This document shows positions 45,335 through 53,919 of a stretch of DNA of 64,000 nucleotides, piece after piece. The notes beneath the pieces are model-generated. The model ran no database searches, was not told the origin of the DNA, and worked only from the letters and a program-made list of their open reading frames with translations. Position 1 is the first letter of the stretch. Every line of letters starts with the position of its first letter. Source of the stretch: an uncultured Prevotellaceae bacterium (GTDB taxonomy: Bacteria > Bacteroidota > Bacteroidia > Bacteroidales > Bacteroidaceae). Position numbers and translations under genes: made by a program. The stretch is taken from the NCBI GenBank assembly GCA_949295905.1, contig CASFNA010000022.1, forward strand, positions 241,740 through 305,739. The letters are read 5' to 3'.

Positions 45335-48322
45335 ATGCCAATAGATACATTCCTGCGGACGTTCGTGCCGCTCTGTGCATTCCTTTTCACGTGCTTCGCG
45401 GCGCAGGCCGGGCCCGTGGACACTAAGTATCTGAGCAACGTTCCGCAGTACGTGCTGTATGAAAGCGCGCCCGGAGCGTTCCGCCTGGCTGCCGACGGCG
45501 CGGCGGCAAGCATCCTCGTGTCGGGCGAAGACTGGCAGGGCGTAGTCCGCGCGGTGGGCGACCTCGGCCAAGACATAGGCCGCGTTACCGGCACGGCGGC
45601 GCAAGTAGTCAAGGCAGACACGCCCCGACGGGGCTCAATCATAGTAGGCACAATAGGCAAAAGTCCGCTTATTGACGGTCTTGTCAAGGCAGGACGGCTC
45701 AACGTTGACGGCGTGCGCGGCCAATGGGAGTCGTTCGTCATCGAGACGGTGGACGGCTCTCTCGTCGTGGCAGGCAGTGACAAGCGCGGCACAATATACG
45801 GCATCTACGACATTTCGGAGAAAATCGGCGTGTCGCCCTGGTACTGGTGGGCCGACGTTGCGCCGCGCAAGAGTGCGTCGCTCTACGTCCGCGAGGGCCG
45901 CTACGTGCAGCCTTCGCCCAAGGTAAAGTACCGCGGCATCTTCATAAACGACGAGTGGCCCTCCTTCGGAGGCTGGGCTACGGCCAAGTTCGGAGGGCTT
46001 AACTCGAAGATGCACGCCCACCTCTTCGAGCTGCTGCTGCGCCTCAAGGCCAACTTCTTCTGGCCTGCCATGTGGGCCACGGCCTTCAACGAGGACGACC
46101 CCAAGAACCCCGAGCTGGCCGACATGTACGGAATCATCATGGGAACAAGCCACCACGAGCCCATGATGCGCGCCCACAAGGAGTACACACGCCGCAGGGA
46201 CGAGGTGGGAGAGTGGAACTACGCCACCAACAAGGCGCGCCTTGACAGCTTCTTCACCGACGGACTGCGGCGCAACAAGGCGTATGACAACCTTATAACC
46301 ATAGGTATGCGCGGCGACGGCGACGTGGCCATGAGCGACGGCGGAGACGAGCAGAACATGCGCGTGCTGGCCGACGTGGTGAAGGGTCAGCGCGAAATAA
46401 TAAAGAATGTGTACGGCTGCGACCCCTCGGAAGTGCCCCAGCTGTGGGCCATTTTCACCGAAGTGCAGCGTTACTACGACAAAGGCTTCACCGTGCCCGA
46501 CGACGTTCTGCTGCTCTTCTGCGACAACAACTGGGGCTATCTGCGCCGCACGGGGCCTAAGAAAGAGCTCAACCGCAAGGGCGGACTCGGCCTTTACTAC
46601 CACATCGACATGAACGGCGGCCCGTGGAACGACCGCTGGGTCACCACAACCACTGTGCCCAAGCTGCGCGAGCAGTTGCATCTGGCTTACCGCACTGGCA
46701 TCGACGACCTCTGGATAATCAACGTGGGCGACCTCAAACCGAAGGAGATGCCCATCGACTTCATCATGCGCTACGCCTGGAACCCTGACCTCATAAAGCC
46801 CGGTTGTGAGCAGGCTTACCTCACGGAGTGGGCCGCGCAGTGCTTCGGCGACGGCCTTTCTACCGACGTTGCCGACATAGTGGCGCGCTATACTAAATAC
46901 AACCTCTGGCGAAAGGCCGAGGTGCAGGTGCCCGGATTGTTCAGCATCGCCAACCACCGCGAGGCCGACCGCGTGGACTCTCTTTGGCTTTCGCTTGAAG
47001 AGAAGGCCGAAGCCGTGCGCAGGCAAGTGCCCGGCGAGAGCCTCGACGCTTACTATCAGCTGGTTTACTATCCTGCCGTGGCGTCGTCGGGTGTCGCCCG
47101 TCTGTACAACGCCGTTACCCGCAACCGCGCCTTCGCACGCCAAGGCCGTCCGCAGGCTGCCGCCTGGCGCAGTGTGGCCGAGAGCCTTTTCGAGCGCGAC
47201 AAGCGGCTGACCGCTTACTATAACGACACCCTTGCCGCCGGAAAATGGCAGGGCATGATGCAGGACAAGCACATAGGCTACACCAAATGGTCGATGCCCG
47301 ACGACAACATTCTGCCCCGCATGAAGACCGTAACGCCCGAGGAAGGGGCGCAGATGGGCGTAGTAGCCGAGGGCAACGAGTACGCCGACAACTACAACGA
47401 CGCGCTCGCCCTGCCCGTATTCGACTCCATGCTCGACCAGAATTATTACATAGACGTGTTCAACCGCGGCACAGCCGGCTTCCCGTTTGAAGCCAAGGCC
47501 AGCGAGCCTTGGGTGAAGTTAAGTGAAACCAAGGCGTCAATCGACGGTGCGGACAGCGAGCGGCGCATCCTCGTAAGCATTGACTGGAGCAAGGCGAAGA
47601 CCGGCTGCAACGAGGCGACCGTTACCCTGAAGGGCGGCGGAAAGACCGTAGACGTGGCTGTGAAAGCCGTCAAGGGCAGTGCGCCCAAGGCCAAAGGCAA
47701 GTATTTCGGCAACCTCTCGGGCTCGGAGTTCTCCATCCCCGCCTACATGTTCAGCCGCAACCTGACGGGTGAGGGGCAGTCGTGGACGTTCCTGCCCGGC
47801 CTCGGACGCGGCGAGGGTTGCATGGGAGCGAGCGACGTTTGCAAGCAGACAAGCGACAAGTTGACAAGCAATCAGCCCACGCTGGAGTACCAAGTGCTGC
47901 TGCCCGACACCAATACCGTGACCCTGTGCATAGGCATCCTGCCCGTGCAGGACGTCCAGCCGGAGCGCGGAATGCGCCTCGCCGTGCAGATAGACGGCCA
48001 GAAGCCCGTAGTGCTCGACGCGCGCCAGGGATTCAAGGACGAGTTCCAGGAGTACACGAAGGAGAACCTTGCCCTCTCGCCCAACCTCAAGCCGCTGCCA
48101 GAAGTGGAGAAGAACATCCTGCTGACCGGCTACGGACAGGAACGCCGCAACGAGGTGTTTGACAACCTGCGGTGGCTTACTGCGCGCCTGCCGGTGGCCG
48201 GTGGCGGCCTGCACACGCTCAAAATCATGATGGTTGACCCCGAGGTGGTGCTCGAACGCATAGTTGTCAATCCCGACAATGCCCACCCGAGCTACTTCGG
48301 CGCACCCGAACGGCAGTTCTGA
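45335..48322 (+). CDS. Glycoside hydrolase family 115, second copy (xylan alpha-glucuronidase)
   Basis: A 995-residue secreted GH115. The signal peptide is MPIDTFLRTFVPLCAFLFTC-like; the frame opens at a TTG at 45326, but ATG 45335 gives a normal signal peptide. The same family blocks as the first copy are present (GVSPWYWW, GIFINDEWPSFGGW, FFWPAMWATAF, MGTSHHEPMMRAH), clearly homologous but far from identical. It is about 150 residues longer, adding beta-sandwich domains after residue 680 and ending in ...VLERIVVNPD. Family members debranch glucuronoxylan; two copies suggest different linkage positions or chain lengths. Its own promoter and a strong terminator bound it as a single transcription unit. 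Confidence 0.94.
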   Translation: MPIDTFLRTFVPLCAFLFTCFAAQAGPVDTKYLSNVPQYVLYESAPGAFRLAADGAAASILVSGEDWQGVVRAVGDLGQDIGRVTGTAAQVVKADTPRRGSIIVGTIGKSPLIDGLVKAGRLNVDGVRGQWESFVIETVDGSLVVAGSDKRGTIYGIYDISEKIGVSPWYWWADVAPRKSASLYVREGRYVQPSPKVKYRGIFINDEWPSFGGWATAKFGGLNSKMHAHLFELLLRLKANFFWPAMWATAFNEDDPKNPELADMYGIIMGTSHHEPMMRAHKEYTRRRDEVGEWNYATNKARLDSFFTDGLRRNKAYDNLITIGMRGDGDVAMSDGGDEQNMRVLADVVKGQREIIKNVYGCDPSEVPQLWAIFTEVQRYYDKGFTVPDDVLLLFCDNNWGYLRRTGPKKELNRKGGLGLYYHIDMNGGPWNDRWVTTTTVPKLREQLHLAYRTGIDDLWIINVGDLKPKEMPIDFIMRYAWNPDLIKPGCEQAYLTEWAAQCFGDGLSTDVADIVARYTKYNLWRKAEVQVPGLFSIANHREADRVDSLWLSLEEKAEAVRRQVPGESLDAYYQLVYYPAVASSGVARLYNAVTRNRAFARQGRPQAAAWRSVAESLFERDKRLTAYYNDTLAAGKWQGMMQDKHIGYTKWSMPDDNILPRMKTVTPEEGAQMGVVAEGNEYADNYNDALALPVFDSMLDQNYYIDVFNRGTAGFPFEAKASEPWVKLSETKASIDGADSERRILVSIDWSKAKTGCNEATVTLKGGGKTVDVAVKAVKGSAPKAKGKYFGNLSGSEFSIPAYMFSRNLTGEGQSWTFLPGLGRGEGCMGASDVCKQTSDKLTSNQPTLEYQVLLPDTNTVTLCIGILPVQDVQPERGMRLAVQIDGQKPVVLDARQGFKDEFQEYTKENLALSPNLKPLPEVEKNILLTGYGQERRNEVFDNLRWLTARLPVAGGGLHTLKIMMVDPEVVLERIVVNPDNAHPSYFGAPERQF

Positions 48323-48333
48323 AAATATCTTAT

Positions 48334-48372
48334 AAAAGTGGGCAAAAACGCACGTTTTGCCCACTTTTGTAT
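48334..48372 (+). terminator. Intrinsic terminator after GH115
   Basis: A perfect 14-bp stem (AAAAGTGGGCAAAA at 48334-48347 with its complement at 48355-48368) and a seven-base loop, 12 bases after the stop codon. Confidence 0.8.
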
Positions 48373-48393
48373 AGTTTTATCGTTATAATTGCG

Positions 48394-48401
48394 TATTTTT
48401 G
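48394..48401 (+). promoter_or_regulatory. -7 box of the SGNH esterase
   Basis: TATTTTTG, 33 bases before the ATG at 48434; TTTG at 48366-48369 is 24 bases upstream, slightly too far for the standard -33. Confidence 0.55.
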
Positions 48402-48433
48402 TCACTGAAAAACCAAAACAACAATAATACATT

Positions 48434-49600
48434 ATGCGAAAATTTATCCTTACATCAGCCCTTGCGCTGCTGGCCGTTGTGGGCCTTCAGGCGCAGACAA
48501 AGTGGACGGCCACGTGGGCAACGGCCATCGAGGCTCCGCTGGCGGAGAGCGACATGCCCAAGACTTCAATGACAGGCACAACGCTGCGGCAGGTAATCCA
48601 CGTAAGCATTGGCGGCGAGAAGCTGCGCTTCCAGCTGTCCAACGAGAAGAGCGTGGAGCCTGTCGAAATCAAGTCGGTGTACATAGCCGACATCGACGGG
48701 GGCAAGGCCATCGACGCGAAGACGGCCAAGTATCTTACTTTTAACGGCTCGCGTTCCGTCACAATAGAGCCGGGCAAGGCCGTGTACAGCGACGTTGCCC
48801 GGTACAAACTGAAGCCCTTGCAGCGTCTCTCGGTAACAATCAGCTACGGACAGACGCCCAAGAAGGCCACGACTCACCGCGGCTCGCGCACCACGTCGTA
48901 CTTAGCCGCTGGCGAGGTTGCGCCCACGGCCGACTTCACCGAGGTGGAAACGTTCGAGCACTGGTACAGCATTGCGGCCTTGGAGGTTGAGGCTTCGGCA
49001 TCGACGCGCTGCATAGCGTGCCTCGGCAACAGCATAACCGACGGGCGCGGCACCACCACCGACGCGCAGAACCGCTGGACAGACGTGCTCGCCGAGCAGC
49101 TGGGCGGCAAGGTGGCCGTAATCAACCTCGGCATCGGCGGCAACTGTGTAATCCGCGGCGGACTGTCGGCCCCGGCCTCTGAACGCTTCGACCGCGACAT
49201 TCTCGCGCAGCAGGGAGTGACCGACCTCGTAATCTTCGAGGGCGTGAACGACCTCAGCGGCATCAAGGACGACGGCGCGGAGACCGTGCGTTGGCTAACA
49301 AAATTCTACCGTCTTTTCGCCAAGAAAGCCAAGGAGAAGGGCATGCGCGTGTACGGCGGAACAATAATGCCGTTCAAGAACAGCTTTGCTTACAGCGAGA
49401 CTCACGAAAAGGCGCGCCAGGCCGTCAACCACTGGATACGCACCACGCAGGACTATGACGGCGTAATCGACTTCGACAAGGCCACGGCCGACCCCAACGA
49501 CCCCGAGGCTTTGATGGAAAACTTGCAGTCGGACTGGCTCCATCCCAACGCCGACGGCTACAAGGTGATGGGCGAGTGCGCTGCGAAAGCCTTTAAGTAA
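48434..49600 (+). CDS. SGNH/GDSL hydrolase, probable carbohydrate esterase
   Basis: A 388-residue secreted protein (signal peptide MRKFILTSALALLAVVGLQA). An N-terminal beta domain (about 22-185) is followed by the SGNH hydrolase: block I CLGNSITDG with Ser200, block III GVNDLSG with the Asn, and block V DWLHPNADGY with Asp367 and His370. SGNH esterases of this layout remove acetyl groups from sugars. Beside two GH115s and a GH98, acetyl-xylan esterase is the best guess. It has its own -7 box downstream of a strong terminator. Confidence 0.9.
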   Translation: MRKFILTSALALLAVVGLQAQTKWTATWATAIEAPLAESDMPKTSMTGTTLRQVIHVSIGGEKLRFQLSNEKSVEPVEIKSVYIADIDGGKAIDAKTAKYLTFNGSRSVTIEPGKAVYSDVARYKLKPLQRLSVTISYGQTPKKATTHRGSRTTSYLAAGEVAPTADFTEVETFEHWYSIAALEVEASASTRCIACLGNSITDGRGTTTDAQNRWTDVLAEQLGGKVAVINLGIGGNCVIRGGLSAPASERFDRDILAQQGVTDLVIFEGVNDLSGIKDDGAETVRWLTKFYRLFAKKAKEKGMRVYGGTIMPFKNSFAYSETHEKARQAVNHWIRTTQDYDGVIDFDKATADPNDPEALMENLQSDWLHPNADGYKVMGECAAKAFK

Positions 49601-49738
49601 GTTAAGAATTAAGAGTTAAGAATTAAGAAAATATGCTTTTGCAAGCAGCCTTCGATGGTATTTTTCTTAATTCTTAACTCTTAACTCTTAATTCTCCAAG
49701 AGCATATTTTCTTAACTCTTAATTCTTAACTCTTAATT
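49597..49738. repeat. TTAAGAA/TTAAGAG heptamer repeats in inverted arrangement
   Basis: A run of TTAAGAATTAAGAG units (49599-49628) is mirrored twice by CTTAATTCTTAACTC units (49664-49695 and 49710-49738), with ATATGCTTTTG / AGAGCATAT closing the larger hairpin. Fills most of the gap before the GH43 gene. Confidence 0.8.
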
Positions 49739-49786
49739 CATTCCCATTTCTCCCAGTCCTCCCAGTTCTCTTAGAAATCCCTTAAT

Positions 49787-51496
49787 ATGAATCAATTAAA
49801 TATTACCCTTAAAACAAACAACGGCCTTTTGCACGGTGAAAGGCCGTGTTTCACCCTGCGAAAGGCCACCTTTCGCACGCCGAAAGGCCACCTTTTACCA
49901 ACGCGCTGGCTGTCAGCCGTTTGCACGTTGCTGTTAGTCGTGTCTTTCTTTGCCCCCACCTGCGCACAGGAACTCTCCGGCGACCTTGGCGACGGCACCT
50001 TCGCCAACCCCGTGATGTGGCTCGACACGCCCGACCCCGACGTAATCCGCGTGGGCGACGACTACTACATGGTCAACACAACGATGTTCTACACCCCCGG
50101 CGCGCCCGTGATGCACTCCAAGGACCTTGTCAACTGGGAGATTGTAAGCTACATCTACGACCGCCTCAACGACACCCCACGCTACGACCTACGCGAGGGA
50201 ACGGTCTACGGACGCAGCCAGTGGGCCACGTCGCTGCGCTACCATGACGGCACGTTCTACGCCTACTTCTCGCCCAACGACGAGCCTTGGCAGGGCTATG
50301 TCTACACCACCAAAGACCCGCGCAAGGGCTGGACGCTGCACTCGCGCCTGCCTCACTTTCACGACGCGTCCCTCTTCTTCGACGACGACGGGCGCGTTTA
50401 CATGTTCTACGGCACGGGGCAGCTGCGCGAGCTGAAGCCCGACCTTACCGGCGTTAAGCCCGGAGGCGTTGACATGAAGATATTTGAGCGTGACGCGTCG
50501 GAGAACAACCTGCTCGAAGGCAGTCGCGCCATCAAGTACCAAGGCAAGTATTACCTGCTCATGATTTCGTGGCCCAAGGACGGTAACCGCCGCCAGGTGT
50601 GCTACCGGGCGGACAACATCACCGGCCCTTACGAGAAGCGCGTAATCCTCGAAGACAACTTCGCCGGCTTCCCGTATGTGGCGCAGGGCTGCATAGTTGA
50701 CGACACGGAAGGCCGCTGGTACGGCGTTATTTTCCAGGATAGGAACGCCGTAGGCCGCGTGCTCACACTCATGCCGTGCACCTGGAAAGACGGTTGGCCC
50801 ATGCTGGGCGACGCCTCGGGGCGCGTGCCCGCCGTCATGCAGAAGCCAGTCGAGGGGCAGAAGGCCGTGCCGCTTATGGCAAGCGACGGTTTCGACGAGC
50901 CGGAGTTCGACATACGCTGGCAGTGGAACCACAACCCCGTCGATGACGTATGGAGCCTGACGGAGCGGCCGGGCTGGCTGCGGCTTGCCACGCAGCGCGT
51001 GGTTGACAACATCTTCCTCGCCCCCAACACGCTGACGCAGCGCATGGCAGGGCCGCAGTGTTCGGCTGAAATAAAGCTCGACGTGAGCGGCATGAAGGAC
51101 GGCGACGTGGCCGGATTCAGCGCGTTCAACGGCGACGCCGCCCTGCTGTCGGTAGTCTGCGAGGGCGGACAGAAGCATCTCGTGATGACCGAAGAGAGCG
51201 TAGCCCTGCGCGACAATGACAAGGCGGTGACCGCCGTCAACCGCACCGAACACATGCGCACGCCGCTCGCACAGAACATAGTCTACCTGCGCATCGACGC
51301 CGACTTCCGCCTGAACAAGGACACGGCCCACCTTTATTACAGCCTCGACGGCGACACGTGGACGCAGGCCGGCCCGGCGTTCAAGATGCGCTTCGACTAC
51401 CGCCGCTTCTTCACCGGCACGCGCTTCGCCATCTACTGTTACGCCACGAAGGCCAAGGGAGGCCACGTTGACGTTGACTGGTTCAAGGTAAAGTAG
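49787..51496 (+). CDS. Glycoside hydrolase family 43 (beta-xylosidase/alpha-L-arabinofuranosidase)
   Basis: A 569-residue enzyme with a five-bladed propeller domain (about 65-360) containing the typical NPVMWLDTPDPDVIRVGDDYYM (about 83-104; the general-base Asp is in DTPDPDV), LPHFHDASLFFDDDGRVYMFYG and LEGSRAIKYQGKYYL (a catalytic Glu). The C-terminal part (about 370-569) is the beta-sandwich domain common in this group. GH43s release xylose or arabinose. The start is odd: codons 11-40 are supplied by a dispersed repeat, and a normal signal-peptide core (WLSAVCTLLLVVSFFAPTCA) follows about 42 residues into the frame. No ATG lies between, so either translation starts at 49787 with a long leader or the start has been damaged by the repeat. 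Confidence 0.88.
   Translation: MNQLNITLKTNNGLLHGERPCFTLRKATFRTPKGHLLPTRWLSAVCTLLLVVSFFAPTCAQELSGDLGDGTFANPVMWLDTPDPDVIRVGDDYYMVNTTMFYTPGAPVMHSKDLVNWEIVSYIYDRLNDTPRYDLREGTVYGRSQWATSLRYHDGTFYAYFSPNDEPWQGYVYTTKDPRKGWTLHSRLPHFHDASLFFDDDGRVYMFYGTGQLRELKPDLTGVKPGGVDMKIFERDASENNLLEGSRAIKYQGKYYLLMISWPKDGNRRQVCYRADNITGPYEKRVILEDNFAGFPYVAQGCIVDDTEGRWYGVIFQDRNAVGRVLTLMPCTWKDGWPMLGDASGRVPAVMQKPVEGQKAVPLMASDGFDEPEFDIRWQWNHNPVDDVWSLTERPGWLRLATQRVVDNIFLAPNTLTQRMAGPQCSAEIKLDVSGMKDGDVAGFSAFNGDAALLSVVCEGGQKHLVMTEESVALRDNDKAVTAVNRTEHMRTPLAQNIVYLRIDADFRLNKDTAHLYYSLDGDTWTQAGPAFKMRFDYRRFFTGTRFAIYCYATKAKGGHVDVDWFKVK
49821..49919. repeat. Dispersed AAAGGCC hairpin element, copy j, inside the GH43 reading frame
   Basis: ACGGCCTTTT, GAAAGGCCGTGTTTC, GAAAGGCCACCTTTCGC and GAAAGGCCACCTTTT units, ending with ACCAACGCGCTGGCTGTCAG, the same edge as copy e. 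It encodes part of the GH43 N-terminus. Confidence 0.8.
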
Positions 51497-51546
51497 CGTG
51501 TTAAAGGTGAAAAGGTGAAAAATTGAAAAGTAAAAAGATATAAGAA

Positions 51547-53535
51547 ATGATGAAAAAAGCATGTTTAGCCGTGCTTGCCGCCGTGTGCCTGCTGCTTGTG
51601 GGATGCTCTGACGACGAGGGAAACGGCGCAGGCGGCTATGCCGTCTTTATGGAAGACGCGCTCAGCCTGTCGGCCTCGGGTGGACGGGCGGCGGTCACCG
51701 TGGAGTGGAGCGATGCCGAGTGGCAGGTAAGTACGCCGTCCGCCGGCGGTTTCATAGCCAACATCGAGCCGTCCACCGGCGGCGGACATGACGGACGGAA
51801 GCATTACACCACGGTGTCGTTCGACTTCCTCGCCAACACCGGCGGCAGCCAAAGGGCGCAGCAACTGACCCTGCGCAACGCCGCGACGGGCGAGACTTCC
51901 GTGCTGACCGTTACCCAGGCGCCCGGCGGCCAATCGGCATACTACGTGTCGGCAGACGGCTCAGACGACGCCGACGGCACCCTCCTGTCGCCCTTCAAGA
52001 CCATAGCCAGGGCCGCATCTGTGGTCGCAGCGGGCGATACTGTGTACATTTCGGGCGGCGTTTACGCCGAGTGCGACATCAGGCCGGCGTCGTCGGGCAC
52101 GGCGGAGGCCATGATTGTGTTCCGCCCGAAGGACGAGTCGCCCGTCACCCTGCGCCATCCCGCCACCGACGCTGCCGACGACCGCGCCCTGTTCGACCTC
52201 ACCGGGTGCAGCCACATACGCCTTGAGGACCTGCGTTTTGACGGCTACAGCTACGGCAAGGCCGCCGTCTACATCAGCGGCGGAGAAGGCAACGAGGTGA
52301 CGGGCTGCACCTTCAGCGGCCTCGGCAACGGCGAAGTGTCGGCATGGGACGCCACGTCGGTCATCTTCATCTACCATTCGTCGGGCAACGCCGTGTGCCA
52401 TAACACCTTCACCGACATCACCGGCGACGGCGTGGCCGTCAACAGCGGATGCGGTGGAAACCTTGTGGCGTACAACACGTTTGCCGACTTCCACGGCAAG
52501 CCCCACTCGTGGTCTGACGGCGGAACGTACTCATCGGCCATTACATGCCAGGAGACCGGGCCCGGCGGCAACGTCTTCGCGATGAACAGCGGCGAGCGGC
52601 TTGTCACCTTCCTGTGGTTCGACCGCGCGGGCAGCGGCAACATAGCCGTGCGCAACACATGCCGTGACAGCCGCACGTTCATCTTCAACGAGTCGCGCTG
52701 CGAGCACAACCTGATAATGGAGAACACCGCCTGCGGCGTAACGGGGGCGGCCTTCCAGACGGCGCGCTACGGCGGCACTGACGACACTTACACGGCCGCC
52801 TACGTGGGCAACGTGGCCTACGGCTGCGGCTACGGCTTCTACATGGACCGCCTGCACACGTCGGAAATGCGCGGAAACATCGCCGCCGAGAGCACGGAAT
52901 ACGACCTTGTGTTCACCCAAAACGCCATCGGCTACGGCCCACACACGGTAAGCCACAACCTCTTTTACACCGAGGGGCGGCCCGCCTCAATACTGCTGGC
53001 CTCGAAGGCGGCCTCTGTCGAGGCGTTGGAGCAGGCCGTATCGGGCACTGGCAACATCTCTGCCGACCCCTTGCTGGCCGACCCCGCAGGGGGCGACTTC
53101 ACCCTATTGCCGGGCAGCGCGGCCATCGGCGCGGGTGAGGGTGGTGCCGACATCGGCGCATACTCCGCCTACCTACCGGGCGGGACAGGCTGTGGCGGCG
53201 GCGCGGAGGCCTCTTCCGGCATAGGCGTAAGCTTCGCCGCGGCGTCGCAGACGCTGGCCTCCGGCGGCACGGCATCCGTCACCCTGACGCTCGACCGCCC
53301 GTCGGCCTCGGTTGTTAAGGTGGCTGTCAAGGCTGTGGCGGGCGACATGCGCGGCGGTGCCGACTTTACTCCGGCTGCGCCGCAGGTTGCATTCAGTCCC
53401 GGCGAGACGTCTAAAACGGTCAGCCTCTCGTTCCTTCCAAAGGCGGCAGGCACGCACGCCGTGGTCTTCGCCATCGACGTGCAGACAGCCGGAGCGTGCG
53501 CCGGTGCGCGGCGGCTGCACGTAGTAAGGATATGA
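51547..53535 (+). CDS. Beta-helix lipoprotein with BACON and Calx-beta-like domains
   Basis: A 662-residue lipoprotein (lipobox LLVGC, about Cys20, then SDDEG, the surface-export signal type). Domains: a BACON-like Ig fold (about 30-125, ending VLTVTQAPGG), then a right-handed parallel beta-helix from YYVSADGSDDADGTLLSPFKT (about 138) to about 540 with DUF1565-like spacing, and a Calx-beta-like domain (LASGGTASVTLTLDRPSASVV, about 570-660). Beta-helix proteins of this sort can be lyases, epimerases or glycoside hydrolases (GH120 xylosidases start with a similar segment), but I see no secure catalytic signature. It is the last gene of the xylan locus, 50 bases after GH43. A surface xylan-acting enzyme or binder is plausible. 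Confidence 0.8.
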   Translation: MMKKACLAVLAAVCLLLVGCSDDEGNGAGGYAVFMEDALSLSASGGRAAVTVEWSDAEWQVSTPSAGGFIANIEPSTGGGHDGRKHYTTVSFDFLANTGGSQRAQQLTLRNAATGETSVLTVTQAPGGQSAYYVSADGSDDADGTLLSPFKTIARAASVVAAGDTVYISGGVYAECDIRPASSGTAEAMIVFRPKDESPVTLRHPATDAADDRALFDLTGCSHIRLEDLRFDGYSYGKAAVYISGGEGNEVTGCTFSGLGNGEVSAWDATSVIFIYHSSGNAVCHNTFTDITGDGVAVNSGCGGNLVAYNTFADFHGKPHSWSDGGTYSSAITCQETGPGGNVFAMNSGERLVTFLWFDRAGSGNIAVRNTCRDSRTFIFNESRCEHNLIMENTACGVTGAAFQTARYGGTDDTYTAAYVGNVAYGCGYGFYMDRLHTSEMRGNIAAESTEYDLVFTQNAIGYGPHTVSHNLFYTEGRPASILLASKAASVEALEQAVSGTGNISADPLLADPAGGDFTLLPGSAAIGAGEGGADIGAYSAYLPGGTGCGGGAEASSGIGVSFAAASQTLASGGTASVTLTLDRPSASVVKVAVKAVAGDMRGGADFTPAAPQVAFSPGETSKTVSLSFLPKAAGTHAVVFAIDVQTAGACAGARRLHVVRI

Positions 53536-53555
53536 GATTGTAAATAGTGGAAACC

Positions 53556-53652
53556 CGAAATGCCGCCTTTTGCACTGCAAAAGGCGGCATTTCGGCGTAC
53601 AGAAGACGGCCTTTCGCACGGCGTTTTGCGGCCTTTTGCAAAGTGTTGTGCA
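53556..53652. repeat. Dispersed AAAGGCC hairpin element, copy k
   Basis: GAAATGCCGCCTTTTGC / GCAAAAGGCGGCATTTC is a near-perfect 17-bp hairpin, followed by GAAGACGGCCTTTCGC and GCGGCCTTTTGCAAAGTG. Confidence 0.75.
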
Positions 53653-53816
53653 CTAGGCAGTTTCACCGCCGCCTGTTCTCACCGCCCCACCTTCCCATCC
53701 TTTCCACCGTCACACCTTCCCATCTTCTCGCCTTTTCGCGCCTTTCCCGTTACAAAAACGTAGCCCGATGAAACAAATGCGATACAAATCGGGCAGCCGA
53801 TGAAACAAATAGAATA

Positions 53817-53845
53817 TTGTATAAGGTGCGCATAATCTATCTTTG
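53817..53845 (+). promoter_or_regulatory. Promoter of the fimbrillin-like gene
   Basis: TTG at 53817-53819, 18 bases, TATCTTTG at 53838-53845. The ATG is 75 bases downstream. Confidence 0.65.
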
Positions 53846-53919
53846 CAACCGAAAGCCGGCATGAAAAGGACTACTTTACACTGGCTGTACCGATTTATTT
53901 AACCAAAACAATAAAGATT

